From a virus, in the IMG/VR virus record IMGVR_UViG_3300006654_000153, positions 1 to 31,779 of that record: 31,779 nucleotides of DNA, one strand, 5' to 3'. The notes under the pieces were generated by a model. That model searched no databases and had not been told where the DNA came from. It was given only the letters and a program-made list of their open reading frames with translations. The position numbers and the translations under genes were made by a program. Of the stretch, positions 11,103 through 20,571 are shown piece after piece (the stretch's first letter is position 1; every line of letters starts with the position of its first letter).

Positions 11103-13427
11103 ATGGCTGACCAGAAGAAGAAGACCATAAATAACAAGATAGTAACAGAGAACAAGCTAGACTATCTAGAGGACTTGTACCACAGCAAGATCCCTTTGAG
11201 CGAAAAGCAGCTCGACCTCTTAAAGAAAAGCGGGAGGATAGACGTAATCCCTTCCCCAAAGAAACCAAAGCGCCAGGCATTAGAGACGGACGACCTCTCT
11301 AAAGGCGACAACCAACAACTTGCTGATCAATATGTAGACGTAGTAGAAGAGAACGAGGAATACAACCCGGACTCAGACGTTATAATCTTAGAATCAGACA
11401 GTTACGACAGGCTATCTGATAGCTCTCTATTCAAGTATTCAGGCGGCATGGAGATCGACAGGAGCGATTGGATGCCAGACTCTGTGATACACCACAAGGA
11501 AGATTTCGTCCGATGGGTAGACTCTATAAACAACGGATTCCAGAGAATGGTAGAGTACAAGCCATTCCAGCTGTACTGCCAGCAAACCACAGACTGGTTA
11601 GCAGACGGAGAGACCATACACGACCAGGACACCTACGAAGACAAGAAGGAGTTCGCCTTCAGAGAGATAGGCCGGTGTCGTCAAAACACATTATACTTCA
11701 TGGACAAGTACCTCCAACTAAAGGAGGGGGATATGGGTACCGGATCGATGAAGTACCTATCAAAACCAGTGCACAAGGTGATTGCATTCATGTTTGACTG
11801 CGGGTACTCTACCATGACGGGTAAACCTAGACAGATCGCGGCAACATCTACATATGGGGGTTGCGCGTTAGCTAAGATATGCTTCAACAGGAACTTCTTC
11901 CTTAAGTTCATAACCATGGATAAGGAATCGGGTATTGAGATCTTTGAAGACAAGATCAAGTACCCGTTTAGTGAGCTGCCTAACTGGATGAAGCCAGAGG
12001 TAAGTAACGACAGAGAGAATCAGTTCAGGCTCAGCAAGAAGTCTGAAAAGAAAGGAACCAAGAAGGGGGTCAACTCCAAGATATCTGTAGTGGCACCATC
12101 TGTGGCTGCTATTAACGGTGGATCACCTCAGCTAGTGATGATCGATGAGGCTGGTTACATCAGTATGCTCGGTAAGATGATCAAGGAGGCTAGACCTACT
12201 ATATTCTGGCAAAACCCTGAAACAAAGCTACTTGAGACAAAGCGTCAGATCATTATCTGGGGCACAGGTGGTGAAATGGATAAAGGCGGTAAGGCTTACG
12301 AGGAAGAGTACTACGCAGCGCTAGAAGCATGGAAGGATCGTAACTTCGAGTACGGAATCATACCGATATTCTTCGATTGGACTACTAGGCCTGGTATAAC
12401 AAAGGATCACTACAATAACGAGAAGCGTAACTACACTATCGACGGCCCTGGAAGGGATGAGCGAATGGTTCAGTTCAGACAGCATTACCCTACCATACTA
12501 GAGGACATGTTCCTTACGTCTTCTAAGCTACTTGTATCTATCGACTGGATAAACACCAACCTGGAGCGTATACAGACGATGGACGCCGACCTTAAGCCTA
12601 AGAAGGGGTACTTCGAGCCGATATACGACACCTCTCAGCCTGCAGACGAGAATAGTGATGTGGATTTTAAGATAACAGGGGCTACATTTATACCGGTAGA
12701 CGACGCTGACCCTCGGGCTTCGGTGACAATATTCATGGACCCTAAGCACGGGTGGGAGAACAGGTATTTCCAAGGAACGGATCCTGTGGCTTCGGATAAC
12801 GGGTTCTCAAAAATGGCATCAGCTATATTTGACTCCCACTACAAGACCATAGCAGCTGTAGTCAACTACAGAGAGTCTAATCACAAGCACACGTTCCTCC
12901 AGAACATGCTGTTGGGACTCTACTACTCAAAACCAGGAACCATGGCCGTAAAGGAGCTCGTAGAGAGCAACATAGGCCTGGCTTATATTGACTACAAGGA
13001 CAACAAGGGGTTCTACGACTCGTTAGTGTATAGAACGGAGCTTCCCGAGTACATGCAAGGAGGAAACAGTGCAGAAGGAATAGACAACAGGGGTGCTAGA
13101 ACAAGGATGATCATAAACAAGATGTTCGAGTTCCTGGATGCGTTCGGAGATAGGATGTGGATCGACATTGCCTTCAAGCAGCTTCGGACTTTCGTGTGCA
13201 AGGTAACTAACAATGGCACAGAAACATGGGGCACCATAGACACCAAGAAATACGATGATGATGTCTTGTTTGCCATTGTTTTTGCCTATATTTGTAGCTT
13301 ATGTTACGAACACACTCCTCCCAAAGAGCGGGAGTCCGAGCTAAAATCCTTCAATGTATCGAGGGTACTAAGCAGGGATAACGACGGTGGCTTGTACTAT
13401 AGAGAGAAAAAAGAACGCACCAGATAA
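11103..13427 (+). CDS. terL: Terminase large subunit (774 aa)
   Basis: The DNA-packaging motor, which cuts and pumps DNA into the procapsid at the portal. The ATPase part carries an adenine/P-loop region TGKPRQIAATST (about 239-250), a clear Walker B VMIDEAG (345-351) and a coupling segment IIIWGTGGEM (383-392). The nuclease part shows IFMDPKHG (543-550), GTD560 and a YDDDVLFA motif at 717-724, consistent with an RNase H-like acidic triad with a middle Glu near 618-621. The Walker A is a variant of the RQxGxS/T type in which the Gly is Ala. At 774 residues it is long because of a roughly 130-residue acidic N-terminal extension. Its stop overlaps the next start (TAATG). Confidence 0.95.
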   Translation: MADQKKKTINNKIVTENKLDYLEDLYHSKIPLSEKQLDLLKKSGRIDVIPSPKKPKRQALETDDLSKGDNQQLADQYVDVVEENEEYNPDSDVIILESDSYDRLSDSSLFKYSGGMEIDRSDWMPDSVIHHKEDFVRWVDSINNGFQRMVEYKPFQLYCQQTTDWLADGETIHDQDTYEDKKEFAFREIGRCRQNTLYFMDKYLQLKEGDMGTGSMKYLSKPVHKVIAFMFDCGYSTMTGKPRQIAATSTYGGCALAKICFNRNFFLKFITMDKESGIEIFEDKIKYPFSELPNWMKPEVSNDRENQFRLSKKSEKKGTKKGVNSKISVVAPSVAAINGGSPQLVMIDEAGYISMLGKMIKEARPTIFWQNPETKLLETKRQIIIWGTGGEMDKGGKAYEEEYYAALEAWKDRNFEYGIIPIFFDWTTRPGITKDHYNNEKRNYTIDGPGRDERMVQFRQHYPTILEDMFLTSSKLLVSIDWINTNLERIQTMDADLKPKKGYFEPIYDTSQPADENSDVDFKITGATFIPVDDADPRASVTIFMDPKHGWENRYFQGTDPVASDNGFSKMASAIFDSHYKTIAAVVNYRESNHKHTFLQNMLLGLYYSKPGTMAVKELVESNIGLAYIDYKDNKGFYDSLVYRTELPEYMQGGNSAEGIDNRGARTRMIINKMFEFLDAFGDRMWIDIAFKQLRTFVCKVTNNGTETWGTIDTKKYDDDVLFAIVFAYICSLCYEHTPPKERESELKSFNVSRVLSRDNDGGLYYREKKERTR

Positions 13428-14050
13428 TGGCAGAATCAGAAGACAATAGAAAGTATTCTCTCTTTTACCCAACCTCTAAAAACAGTCTGCTTTCAGACTA
13501 CCCAGAACTAAAGAAGAATAAGGTATTTCAGGAGCTAAACAAATCCCAGCTTCTTTTCGTGTGGTTCTACGCTAACGAATCAAGCCCCTTCTTTAAGATA
13601 GAAGACAGGAGAGAGAGAGTAAAGGAGAGCATAAAAAACTCATTTAACGCCGGAGACAAGAGGAATAAACTCAGAAGCTCCGACCATGAGAAGTTCCTGA
13701 ACGGGAATTTCGGAAAGAATATTGACAACGGTATTCAGGAGATGCTTAAGTATAAGCAATCTGTAAGAACACTGGCGAAGAAGATGGTTGAAACCACCTT
13801 GAAGAACTATTTGGCGATCATAGACGTAGACGTAACAGATGAAACGTTTAATGACAAAGACGGCGAAATGGACTTCTCGAAAAAGAAAGCATATGTAGAC
13901 GCATCGGCGACTATAATAAAGAACCTTGATGGTCTTATAGAGAAAGCTGAACAAGGATTTGGAATCGTAGAAACAGCCGAAGATGTGGGTGCTGGAAAAG
14001 ACAACGACGACGACAACAGCTTCGCAGACCAATTTCATGAAGAAAAATAG
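13427..14050 (+). CDS. Hypothetical head-block protein (207 aa)
   Basis: A charged, helical protein between terminase and portal. It starts MAESEDNRKYSLFYPTSKNS, has a central helical stretch around ELNKSQLLFVWFYANESS, another near MLKYKQSVRTLAKKMVETTL, and an acidic tail (GAGKDNDDDNSFADQFHEEK). It has no membrane segment or catalytic motif. Translation is coupled to terminase by the TAATG overlap, and the portal gene follows after five bases, so a packaging or capsid-assembly role is likely from context alone. A similar gene between terminase and portal is frequent in crAss-like phages, as far as I recall. Confidence 0.8.
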   Translation: MAESEDNRKYSLFYPTSKNSLLSDYPELKKNKVFQELNKSQLLFVWFYANESSPFFKIEDRRERVKESIKNSFNAGDKRNKLRSSDHEKFLNGNFGKNIDNGIQEMLKYKQSVRTLAKKMVETTLKNYLAIIDVDVTDETFNDKDGEMDFSKKKAYVDASATIIKNLDGLIEKAEQGFGIVETAEDVGAGKDNDDDNSFADQFHEEK

Positions 14051-14055
14051 TAAAT

Positions 14056-16317
14056 ATGTCACACCTGTTCTCAGCCCAGCCTAACAAACCAAATAGGTTA
14101 GATAGTTCAAAGTATCCAAACAAGGACACTAACAAGGACTATCATGTAGATTACGCTATGTGGGCTGTAACCAACGCTCACAACCACCAGCACTCAGAGT
14201 GGCTCAACAGGATTCGCAACAACAAGAGATTCTACAAGGGAGACCAGTGGGAAACGAGAGAGGATAAGGAAGCGTTCTTGAAAGACAGCTCAGGTCAGAC
14301 AACAAACAGAATTAAGATCGTGCACAACCTCATCCGCCCTATGGTGGAGCAGTTTAGAGGTAATGCAATAAGACTATCGATCAACGCTACAGCCAAGAGC
14401 GTATCTCCTAGGTCCATCTCCAGAAAAGACAAGCAACTCGAGGAGTTGTTGTTTAAGACAGAGGTAGCTAACGAGTTTCCAGGGATCGGCGCGATAATCA
14501 GAGACAACTCCAAAGAGATTGGTGAAGACGAAGCGGAAACGACTACGATCTTCAATAACCTATACGTTGACATGTACCTGCGGGACATGAACAACTTGCT
14601 TAAGTACGTAGCCAAGCTTAACGACTTTAAAGAGATGCAACCTATGATGGCTATCCATCTCAGCCTCACCGGCTTGATATGTGTAGAAGCATTTGAGCAC
14701 GGCGGACATCAGAGATACAAGGTTATGGAGCCGGAAGACTTCTGGTGGGACAGAGACGCTAGAAGGTATGACCTAACAGATGCGAACTACATGGGCACTG
14801 TTGAGCCTATGGATCCATCAGCTATATTCGAGATGTGGCAGAACATCCCTATGGCTGACAGAACATCTATAGAGAACTACGTGTCATCTCAAACGTCAGG
14901 ATCAGAGAATCGATACGAGCACAATAGCAGAAGCTTCAACTCGACAAAGCTACCTGTATATAAGGCTTACTGGAGAGACATTGATCACTTCCAGTATGGA
15001 TGGGTTATGACTGACCTAAACATCCCTCAGCTGGTTAAGATCAATCACACTGAGCCTGGCCAAGAAGAGCCTAAGTGGACAAAGAAGGATCTTATCGATC
15101 CGCCAAACACCCCTATGAGTAGATCTCTATTCAAAGGCAAGTCCAAGGTGAGAAACCTGTATGTAGACGTATTAAGATATTGTGTATTCATCCCGGGAGA
15201 TGTAGTAGCGGCTGGATCAAATAAAAACGAAGACAAAGTTGCTGACATCGCACTCGAGTTCGGAACACACGCATACCAGGAGACTGACTACTTAGACTTA
15301 TCTAACGTCAAGTTCCCGTTTAAGTGCGCTGTATGGGGTTATATCGACGGAGAGGTGTTTAGCCCTGTTGATGACGCTATAAACCCTCAGAGGTTCATAA
15401 ACCGCGTCCTATCTGTTACTGAGTCTCAGATAAACAATGCTGGAGGATCTAACGTCATTATAGATGAAGACACTATCGCTGGACAGGACAAAGGTGAGAT
15501 CTACAGAGACATTAAGCAGGGTAATCCTGTTTCTATACGTACAAAAGGTAGAGGTGTACCAAACTCGGTAGGCTTCTATGATGCTACTTCCAAGAAGGGC
15601 ACGTATGACATGTTCCAGTTGATTCCTATCATGAAAGGTCTCATTCAGGACACTACCGGTATAAACGAGGGACTTAAAGGTGAATCCACCGGCCCGGATC
15701 AGTTGGTCGGGGTGACTCAGCTTCTAATCCAGAAAGGATCCTTGATGCAGGAAGCGTTCTACGATGCTATAGCTAAGGTGCATGTTCAGATGTATCAGCA
15801 CACAGCCACAGTAGGTAAGAGAATGTACATCGATAACGAGATGGAGCTTTCTTTAGCTGTAGGAGACATAGGCGCGGAAGTTATTAAGCTTTCAAAGGAT
15901 TGCAAGAACGAAGACTTTAGAGTGTTCATAGAGAGAGACAATAACTCTGAAGCTATGCAGACGCAAGCGGATCAGTTACTTGGATTCTTCTTAGAGAACC
16001 AAATCATCGATCAGGTAACGTTCACAGACTTGTACGGAAGATCAACTCCGGACGAAGTTATGTTCGAACTACGCCAGAGAATGAGACAAAAAATGGAAGC
16101 CGATCGTAGAGCAGCCAAGCAGCAGAATCAAGAGCAGCAGCAAGCAGCTCAGCAAGAACAGCAGATGATGGCCCAGGCACAACAGCAGGAAGCTCAATCC
16201 AAACAAGAAGCTTTCCAGATGGACGCAAACAACAAGGAGCACGACCTAAATAAGATCATAACACAAGGAGCAGTAGACTCAGCTAGAGACGAAGAGAATA
16301 GAGAGGCTCCTGAATAA
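14056..16317 (+). CDS. Portal protein (753 aa)
   Basis: Forms the dodecameric ring at the capsid vertex through which DNA enters and leaves. The N-terminal part has the usual portal pattern: NRIRNNKRFYKGDQWETRED, then NRIKIVHNLIRPMVEQFRGN (around residues 84-105), then a core with DPEDFWWDRDARR and TDANYMG. The C-terminal 60-70 residues are Gln/Ala-rich (KQQNQEQQQAAQQEQQMMAQ), a low-complexity tail common in portals of this group. Length 753 agrees with portals of crAss-like and P22-like phages. It lies between the terminase pair and the scaffold gene, as expected. Confidence is high for function, lower for sub-family. Confidence 0.88.
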   Translation: MSHLFSAQPNKPNRLDSSKYPNKDTNKDYHVDYAMWAVTNAHNHQHSEWLNRIRNNKRFYKGDQWETREDKEAFLKDSSGQTTNRIKIVHNLIRPMVEQFRGNAIRLSINATAKSVSPRSISRKDKQLEELLFKTEVANEFPGIGAIIRDNSKEIGEDEAETTTIFNNLYVDMYLRDMNNLLKYVAKLNDFKEMQPMMAIHLSLTGLICVEAFEHGGHQRYKVMEPEDFWWDRDARRYDLTDANYMGTVEPMDPSAIFEMWQNIPMADRTSIENYVSSQTSGSENRYEHNSRSFNSTKLPVYKAYWRDIDHFQYGWVMTDLNIPQLVKINHTEPGQEEPKWTKKDLIDPPNTPMSRSLFKGKSKVRNLYVDVLRYCVFIPGDVVAAGSNKNEDKVADIALEFGTHAYQETDYLDLSNVKFPFKCAVWGYIDGEVFSPVDDAINPQRFINRVLSVTESQINNAGGSNVIIDEDTIAGQDKGEIYRDIKQGNPVSIRTKGRGVPNSVGFYDATSKKGTYDMFQLIPIMKGLIQDTTGINEGLKGESTGPDQLVGVTQLLIQKGSLMQEAFYDAIAKVHVQMYQHTATVGKRMYIDNEMELSLAVGDIGAEVIKLSKDCKNEDFRVFIERDNNSEAMQTQADQLLGFFLENQIIDQVTFTDLYGRSTPDEVMFELRQRMRQKMEADRRAAKQQNQEQQQAAQQEQQMMAQAQQQEAQSKQEAFQMDANNKEHDLNKIITQGAVDSARDEENREAPE

Positions 16318-16341
16318 TGTAGCATTGAACAGAATTTTCAT

Positions 16342-16349
16342 TATATTTG
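16342..16349 (+). promoter_or_regulatory. -7 box for the scaffold-capsid pair
   Basis: TATATTTG is an exact match to TAnnTTTG, 24 bases upstream of the ATG at 16374. The expected -33 TTTG is not present at 18-19 bases (a TTG lies closer, at 16325-16327), so this is a partial match. The 56-base gap is the longest within the head block. Confidence 0.5.
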
Positions 16350-16373
16350 CATATCAGATAATCAGAACATAAG

Positions 16374-17675
16374 ATGGAAGAATCACCGAGCACACCAAGT
16401 AACCAGAACCAACCGGAGCCTAGCGCAGCAGACCAAATAGCGCATGACGTAGCGTCAAACTCAGCTCTACAAGCAATCTCTTCTCTCCCCGGAGCGGAAG
16501 GATTAATGGAGAGCATTACAGAAGGAAGAGTAGCAGAAACTACAGGAGTAGAGCCAGCAGCAGCCCCGGCACCAACTCCAGACGTAGCCCCAGAAAACGA
16601 GCCACAACCAGTTGCGGAAACCCCAGAAATAGAACCGGCTACACCAGAACAGGCACCACCAGCAGAACAAGCGGTACCAGAATCACTACCAACAAGCTCG
16701 AGTGAACCGACACCAGAACCTTCGGCGATAGATAGTCCTATCTTCGGCGGAAAGAAAATTGAGCCAGGAGCTCAACAACAAATTGACCTAACATCTCTAG
16801 GAGACTTGAGTAATGTAAACGGTTTTTTAAAGGACAATTTTGGAGTCTCAGACTTAAATGATTTAGGATCTCAGATTTCAGGGTACAAGGATAAAGCGAG
16901 TCAGTACGACGAAGTACTAGGGCAAAAGAGCCAATACGACGAACTGTTCACCAACATGCCCAAAGCTCTTTACGACGCCACGATTGCGTGGAAGCAAGGA
17001 GGAGACTGGAAGAAGATGGTCACAGAGTCCTCAGGCATGGACTTCACTAAGGATGTTGCAGCCCAGAGTGATAAAGACCTCCTGAAGATGGCGGGGAAAG
17101 ACTTCACAGAAGAGCAGTGGGATGAGTATGGAGACACAGACGGCGATCCGCTCATAAAGATGGCGGTAAACGCATCTATTGACCTAGCCAAGGGTCAGTA
17201 CACTATGAAGCAGCAAGCGCTAACCCAAGAAACTCAAAGGTTAACGCATAACGCAGAATCTCACGTCGCATCAGTTAACGATTCGATAAAGAGTTCAATA
17301 GAGCATTTGTCAACAGCTATAGAAGGTGTTGACGATCAGTATGTTAGGAAGATAGAAAAAGATATGCAGGGCGGAGTAAACAGCCAAGCTATCTTCGATG
17401 TCTTTTACAACGCAGACGGCACGTTCAAGAAAGATGCTGCAGTTAGATTAGTCTACGCAAGAGACGGAGAGAGTCTAGCTAACCAGTATAAAGCGAGAAC
17501 GGCAGTTGATATTGAAAACAAAGTAACAGAACAGATGCTCCAGAGAGGGTCTCAAGTTCCTACAACTGGAACAGGAGCATCAACAGTAGAAGGAACTCAG
17601 AACGAAAGACAGACAGAAATAGAAGGACACATTCAGGCGCTCACAGGTTGGGCCGAGAGTAAAAAAACCTTTTAA
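16374..17675 (+). CDS. Capsid scaffold-like protein (433 aa)
   Basis: Directly precedes the capsid gene, the usual place of a scaffold. Residues 1-120 are low-complexity and acidic, rich in Pro, Glu and Ala (for example EPAAAPAPTPDVAPENEPQP). The remainder is helical and charged, with tyrosine/glutamine repeats (KDKASQYDEVLGQKSQYDEL), a central segment (AMKQQALTQE region) and a final stretch (TEIEGHIQALTGWAESKKTF). This composition and length fit scaffolding proteins, which shape the procapsid and then leave. No protease motif is seen. Its partial -7 box suggests separate expression. Function is inferred from position and composition. Confidence 0.7.
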   Translation: MEESPSTPSNQNQPEPSAADQIAHDVASNSALQAISSLPGAEGLMESITEGRVAETTGVEPAAAPAPTPDVAPENEPQPVAETPEIEPATPEQAPPAEQAVPESLPTSSSEPTPEPSAIDSPIFGGKKIEPGAQQQIDLTSLGDLSNVNGFLKDNFGVSDLNDLGSQISGYKDKASQYDEVLGQKSQYDELFTNMPKALYDATIAWKQGGDWKKMVTESSGMDFTKDVAAQSDKDLLKMAGKDFTEEQWDEYGDTDGDPLIKMAVNASIDLAKGQYTMKQQALTQETQRLTHNAESHVASVNDSIKSSIEHLSTAIEGVDDQYVRKIEKDMQGGVNSQAIFDVFYNADGTFKKDAAVRLVYARDGESLANQYKARTAVDIENKVTEQMLQRGSQVPTTGTGASTVEGTQNERQTEIEGHIQALTGWAESKKTF

Positions 17676-17685
17676 ATAATCTATT

Positions 17686-18957
17686 ATGAGTAACCAAGCT
17701 TACACGCCGGGTTTAGGTAACCTTCCTTTTGGGAACCAGAACACGAACCCGCAAGCCTCCTTTTATGGAGTCGAATCTCAGTTCTCTCCATCGGAGGCGA
17801 ACCTGATTGAAAAGGCGATCAAGAGCGTTATTTTTGACGCTGCGCCAGCACAATACACTTCTTTGAAATTGCTTTTCGCTAAGCCGTTTGAAGATGTGAA
17901 CCTCGATGAATTCGAGTATCTAGAAAAAACCTTCGGACGTAGCCCGATTGAATCTGCAGCCATTGTAGGCGCAGCAGCAGCAGCTCCTGGTGCAAACCAG
18001 ACGCAAGTTATCGCTGTTACAGCAGCTTCTCTTAATGCTATGACGATTGACCTTGTTATCGTGTATCCTGATGGATCGCACGGTGTAATCACTGCTATTG
18101 GTGGTGGTAACATGACTGTGAACTCTTTGACTAACGCGGGTCTTCCTGCTGTTGTTGTTGGGGATGTATTCTCAATCCAAGGAACAATCCGTGCTGATGG
18201 TATGGATTCATTCTCTAACTATGAACGTCTAGAAACGATCACTCGTTACAACTACGTTCAATTCTTCTTGAGAGCGCACAGATGGGCTCGTCGTGAACTC
18301 CAAAAGCATGTGAATGCTGGAACCACTAACTACCTCAATGAGGACAAGCAAGAAAAACTCACACAGCTTAGAATTGACATGTTCAACTCTTTCTGGAATG
18401 GTGAGCGTGGAGAATACGCTATCGCAAACGGTCATGTAGCTAAAGCTATGGGTGGTATCTACCCAACTATGATCGCAGCCGGTTCAGCATCAGCTAACCC
18501 AACTCTTGCGGGTCTTCAAGCAGCTTTCGAGACGCTTGCATTCTCTACAAACCACAAGAAAGAGGGAGCGACACGTTTCATTTACGGAACGGATGAGATT
18601 CTTAACGAATTCTCTAAAGTGTACAAGCAACCAGGTCTTCGCTATGAGCCGAATGATATGATTGCAAAACTCAACCTCAAACGTATTGAGCTTGGAACAA
18701 TGAACTTCGTTCTTGTACCTTGTGAGCTATGGAGAGAAGAGTCTTGCTTCCCGTCAGATTGGGCGCGAAGAGTAATTGTCTTGGATCAAGAAACAGTTAA
18801 ACCTAAGAAAATGAAGGGTCTCCCATCATTCGAAATGGGCCAGACAGACGACCTCGGCAAGGGAAGCTTCCGAGATTACGTTGACTTCTGGGTAGCTGGA
18901 CAGTTGAGCATCGAGTTTAACAACCCGATTGCATCATTCATCTTGGACATCCAATAG
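17686..18957 (+). CDS. Major capsid protein, HK97-fold type (423 aa)
   Basis: Forms the icosahedral shell. The sequence has a flexible N-terminus (MSNQAYTPGLGNLPFGNQNT), a helical segment (SEANLIEKAIKSVIFDAAPA) like the spine region, a Gly/Ala-rich insertion near residues 90-165, and a C-terminal part with RRVIVLDQETVKPKKM and SFRDYVDFWVAGQLSIEFNN, compatible with the P-domain core of HK97-fold proteins. It follows the scaffold by 10 bases and ends in a strong terminator. Codon use is distinct: CGT, CTT and GGT are frequent, unlike the AGA/CTA/GGA-rich neighbours, as expected for a highly expressed gene. It is shorter than the roughly 490-500 residues I recall for crAss-like capsid proteins. 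Confidence 0.85.
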   Translation: MSNQAYTPGLGNLPFGNQNTNPQASFYGVESQFSPSEANLIEKAIKSVIFDAAPAQYTSLKLLFAKPFEDVNLDEFEYLEKTFGRSPIESAAIVGAAAAAPGANQTQVIAVTAASLNAMTIDLVIVYPDGSHGVITAIGGGNMTVNSLTNAGLPAVVVGDVFSIQGTIRADGMDSFSNYERLETITRYNYVQFFLRAHRWARRELQKHVNAGTTNYLNEDKQEKLTQLRIDMFNSFWNGERGEYAIANGHVAKAMGGIYPTMIAAGSASANPTLAGLQAAFETLAFSTNHKKEGATRFIYGTDEILNEFSKVYKQPGLRYEPNDMIAKLNLKRIELGTMNFVLVPCELWREESCFPSDWARRVIVLDQETVKPKKMKGLPSFEMGQTDDLGKGSFRDYVDFWVAGQLSIEFNNPIASFILDIQ

Positions 18958-18965
18958 AAAAACAT

Positions 18966-18992
18966 GGGTAGGGCTTCGGCTCTACCCTTTTT
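18966..18992 (+). terminator. Strong intrinsic terminator after the capsid gene
   Basis: GGGTAGGGC (18966-18974), a TTCG tetraloop, GCTCTACCC (18979-18987), then TTTTT. Nine pairs with one G-T and the extra-stable UUCG loop. It starts eight bases after the capsid stop and should cut transcription before the next gene. Confidence 0.92.
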
Positions 18993-19013
18993 ATCATAAA
19001 CAACGAAAACCAA

Positions 19014-19808
19014 ATGTCAGTAAGAACAGACGATCAAGAGCCTGACGGCAACGAGAAGAAAAAAGAAGAAAACGAAATCCAGAACCTACCTAGTCTCGAA
19101 GAGCTACAAGCGTACATCGATGACCTAGTAAAGAAGAAGCTGGATGACATGCCAAAGCAAGCAGCCTCATCCGAAGGCTCCTCTGACATAAAAGAGTTGG
19201 TTGCAGGACTTAAAGAGAAATCAGATTCTGAAAAGTACGGAGCTCAAAGCGGCTACGTAGATGTAACAGACATCGATAAGGATGACTTTTTAGAACCAGG
19301 GAAAGAAGAGAACTTCTATGCCCATAAGACGGGATACGTTGTTGTTGATGACAAAAGGAATGGACTTCCGGTTCAGACACCTTTTAAAAACGTAATTGTA
19401 TTTAAGTACCAAGCCACCAGAAAGCTAGGGACAGGTAAGGACGTTCAGCTGTTTAGCTATGCGAACTACGTATGTAAGAGTAGAAAAGAAGCCCAGTGGC
19501 TTAGAGATCACTCTATGTACGGAACCATGTTCTTCTCTAGAGCAGATACAGCTCTTAATGTAGACGGAAGAAAAGCGATCAAGCTAGCCAAGTTTATGAC
19601 AAACATGGCAAACCTAGATCAGTATGCATTATTCAACATGGCTAAGCAGCATGGTGTTGAGCCAGGGACAGATGTGCAGGAACTAAGAGCAAGATTAGCA
19701 AACAAATTTGCTGAGAAAGCTATGGACGAGGAAAAAGCTGCCAGCAGTGCAGTCTTAATGGAAACGAGAAAAGCAGAAGAGCTTATGGGATTCAGTCCGC
19801 CAAACTAA
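19014..19808 (+). CDS. Hypothetical virion-region protein (264 aa)
   Basis: Residues 1-75 are a charged, coiled-coil-like region (EKKKEENEIQNLPSLEELQA). The middle is globular and beta-rich (AHKTGYVVVDDKRNGLPVQT, PFKNVIVFKYQATRK) and the end is helical (LRARLANKFAEKAMDEEKAA). It has no catalytic motif. It follows the capsid terminator after 21 bases, so it is the first gene of the tail and connector block and must be transcribed by read-through or a start just upstream. It could be a capsid-vertex, head-completion or auxiliary capsid protein; position alone does not decide. Confidence 0.7.
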   Translation: MSVRTDDQEPDGNEKKKEENEIQNLPSLEELQAYIDDLVKKKLDDMPKQAASSEGSSDIKELVAGLKEKSDSEKYGAQSGYVDVTDIDKDDFLEPGKEENFYAHKTGYVVVDDKRNGLPVQTPFKNVIVFKYQATRKLGTGKDVQLFSYANYVCKSRKEAQWLRDHSMYGTMFFSRADTALNVDGRKAIKLAKFMTNMANLDQYALFNMAKQHGVEPGTDVQELRARLANKFAEKAMDEEKAASSAVLMETRKAEELMGFSPPN

Positions 19809-19824
19809 AAACAAAAACTAAAAA

Positions 19825-20571
19825 ATGATAAGTGTCCAGACAGTTGTAGATAGGATGAATGCCACACTGGATTCTGAGGGATCTGATCGCTATTTGTTTG
19901 ATCAGGACTTCAAGCCAGCTATCAACTCATCAGTTGAGTGGTTAGTAGCAGTCTTCACTAAGACCTTCGCTGACAGTAAATTGTCGGAAGAAGATCTCAA
20001 AGAGCTTATCGTTGTAAGATTATGGCAAGCGAATATCTTTTCTAGAGTCCATTTTGACCCATCTTCAACAGGAGATGATCTGTGGTCCATTTTAAGAGTA
20101 TCTCCAGAGCCAGAGGTTTATCCTCAAATAACACCCCCACCACTAGTCACTCCTGGAACATCATCCGTATACAGGGGTGACTTAGTGTTTGTTAAAAGCA
20201 GACACGCAGCCAGAAGACTCACTCTAGAGCAGTGGAACGAGAATGTGGACAACATATTCGAGGCCGGCAACGAAACACTCTTAAACGGCTTTAAAAGCTA
20301 CGCATACGCCACAGACATCACTTACAATACAGCAGTAGGTGGAGAGATAGAAATCAGACCATCTGTGGCTGAAGACTTTGTAGCTATCACGTACCTCAAG
20401 TACCCTGAAGATGTTACACTGATCTCGGATCAGATACTCCTGCCTAAGTCGTTGACTAACTTAGTTTACGAGAAGGCTTTGAATTTCATATCTTATAAGC
20501 AAGGCGATCAAACTAATCTCTACACAGTAACAGCTAGAGATGTTCAGATACTAACAAACCTAATGATGTAA
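19825..20571 (+). CDS. Connector/ring-type protein (248 aa)
   Basis: The N-terminal phrase VVDRMNATLDSEGSDRYLFD, then QDFKPAINSSVEWLVAVF, and the C-terminal stretch (PKSLTNLVYEKALNFISYKQ, GDQTNLYTVTARDVQILTNL) form a helix-rich shell around a beta-rich middle. This is typical, in my recollection, of head-to-tail connector proteins in Bacteroidota podoviruses. It is soluble with no enzymatic motif. Its stop shares bases with the next start (TAATG), so the two proteins are probably made in equal amounts, as for stacked rings of a short tail. The exact ring identity is not determined. Confidence 0.7.
   Translation: MISVQTVVDRMNATLDSEGSDRYLFDQDFKPAINSSVEWLVAVFTKTFADSKLSEEDLKELIVVRLWQANIFSRVHFDPSSTGDDLWSILRVSPEPEVYPQITPPPLVTPGTSSVYRGDLVFVKSRHAARRLTLEQWNENVDNIFEAGNETLLNGFKSYAYATDITYNTAVGGEIEIRPSVAEDFVAITYLKYPEDVTLISDQILLPKSLTNLVYEKALNFISYKQGDQTNLYTVTARDVQILTNLMM

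Noticed and set aside
13640-14062. 140-codon minus-strand frame
   Set aside because: Opposite the 207-aa gene and rich in Phe/Val/Cys from reverse reading of Lys/Glu codons; shadow.
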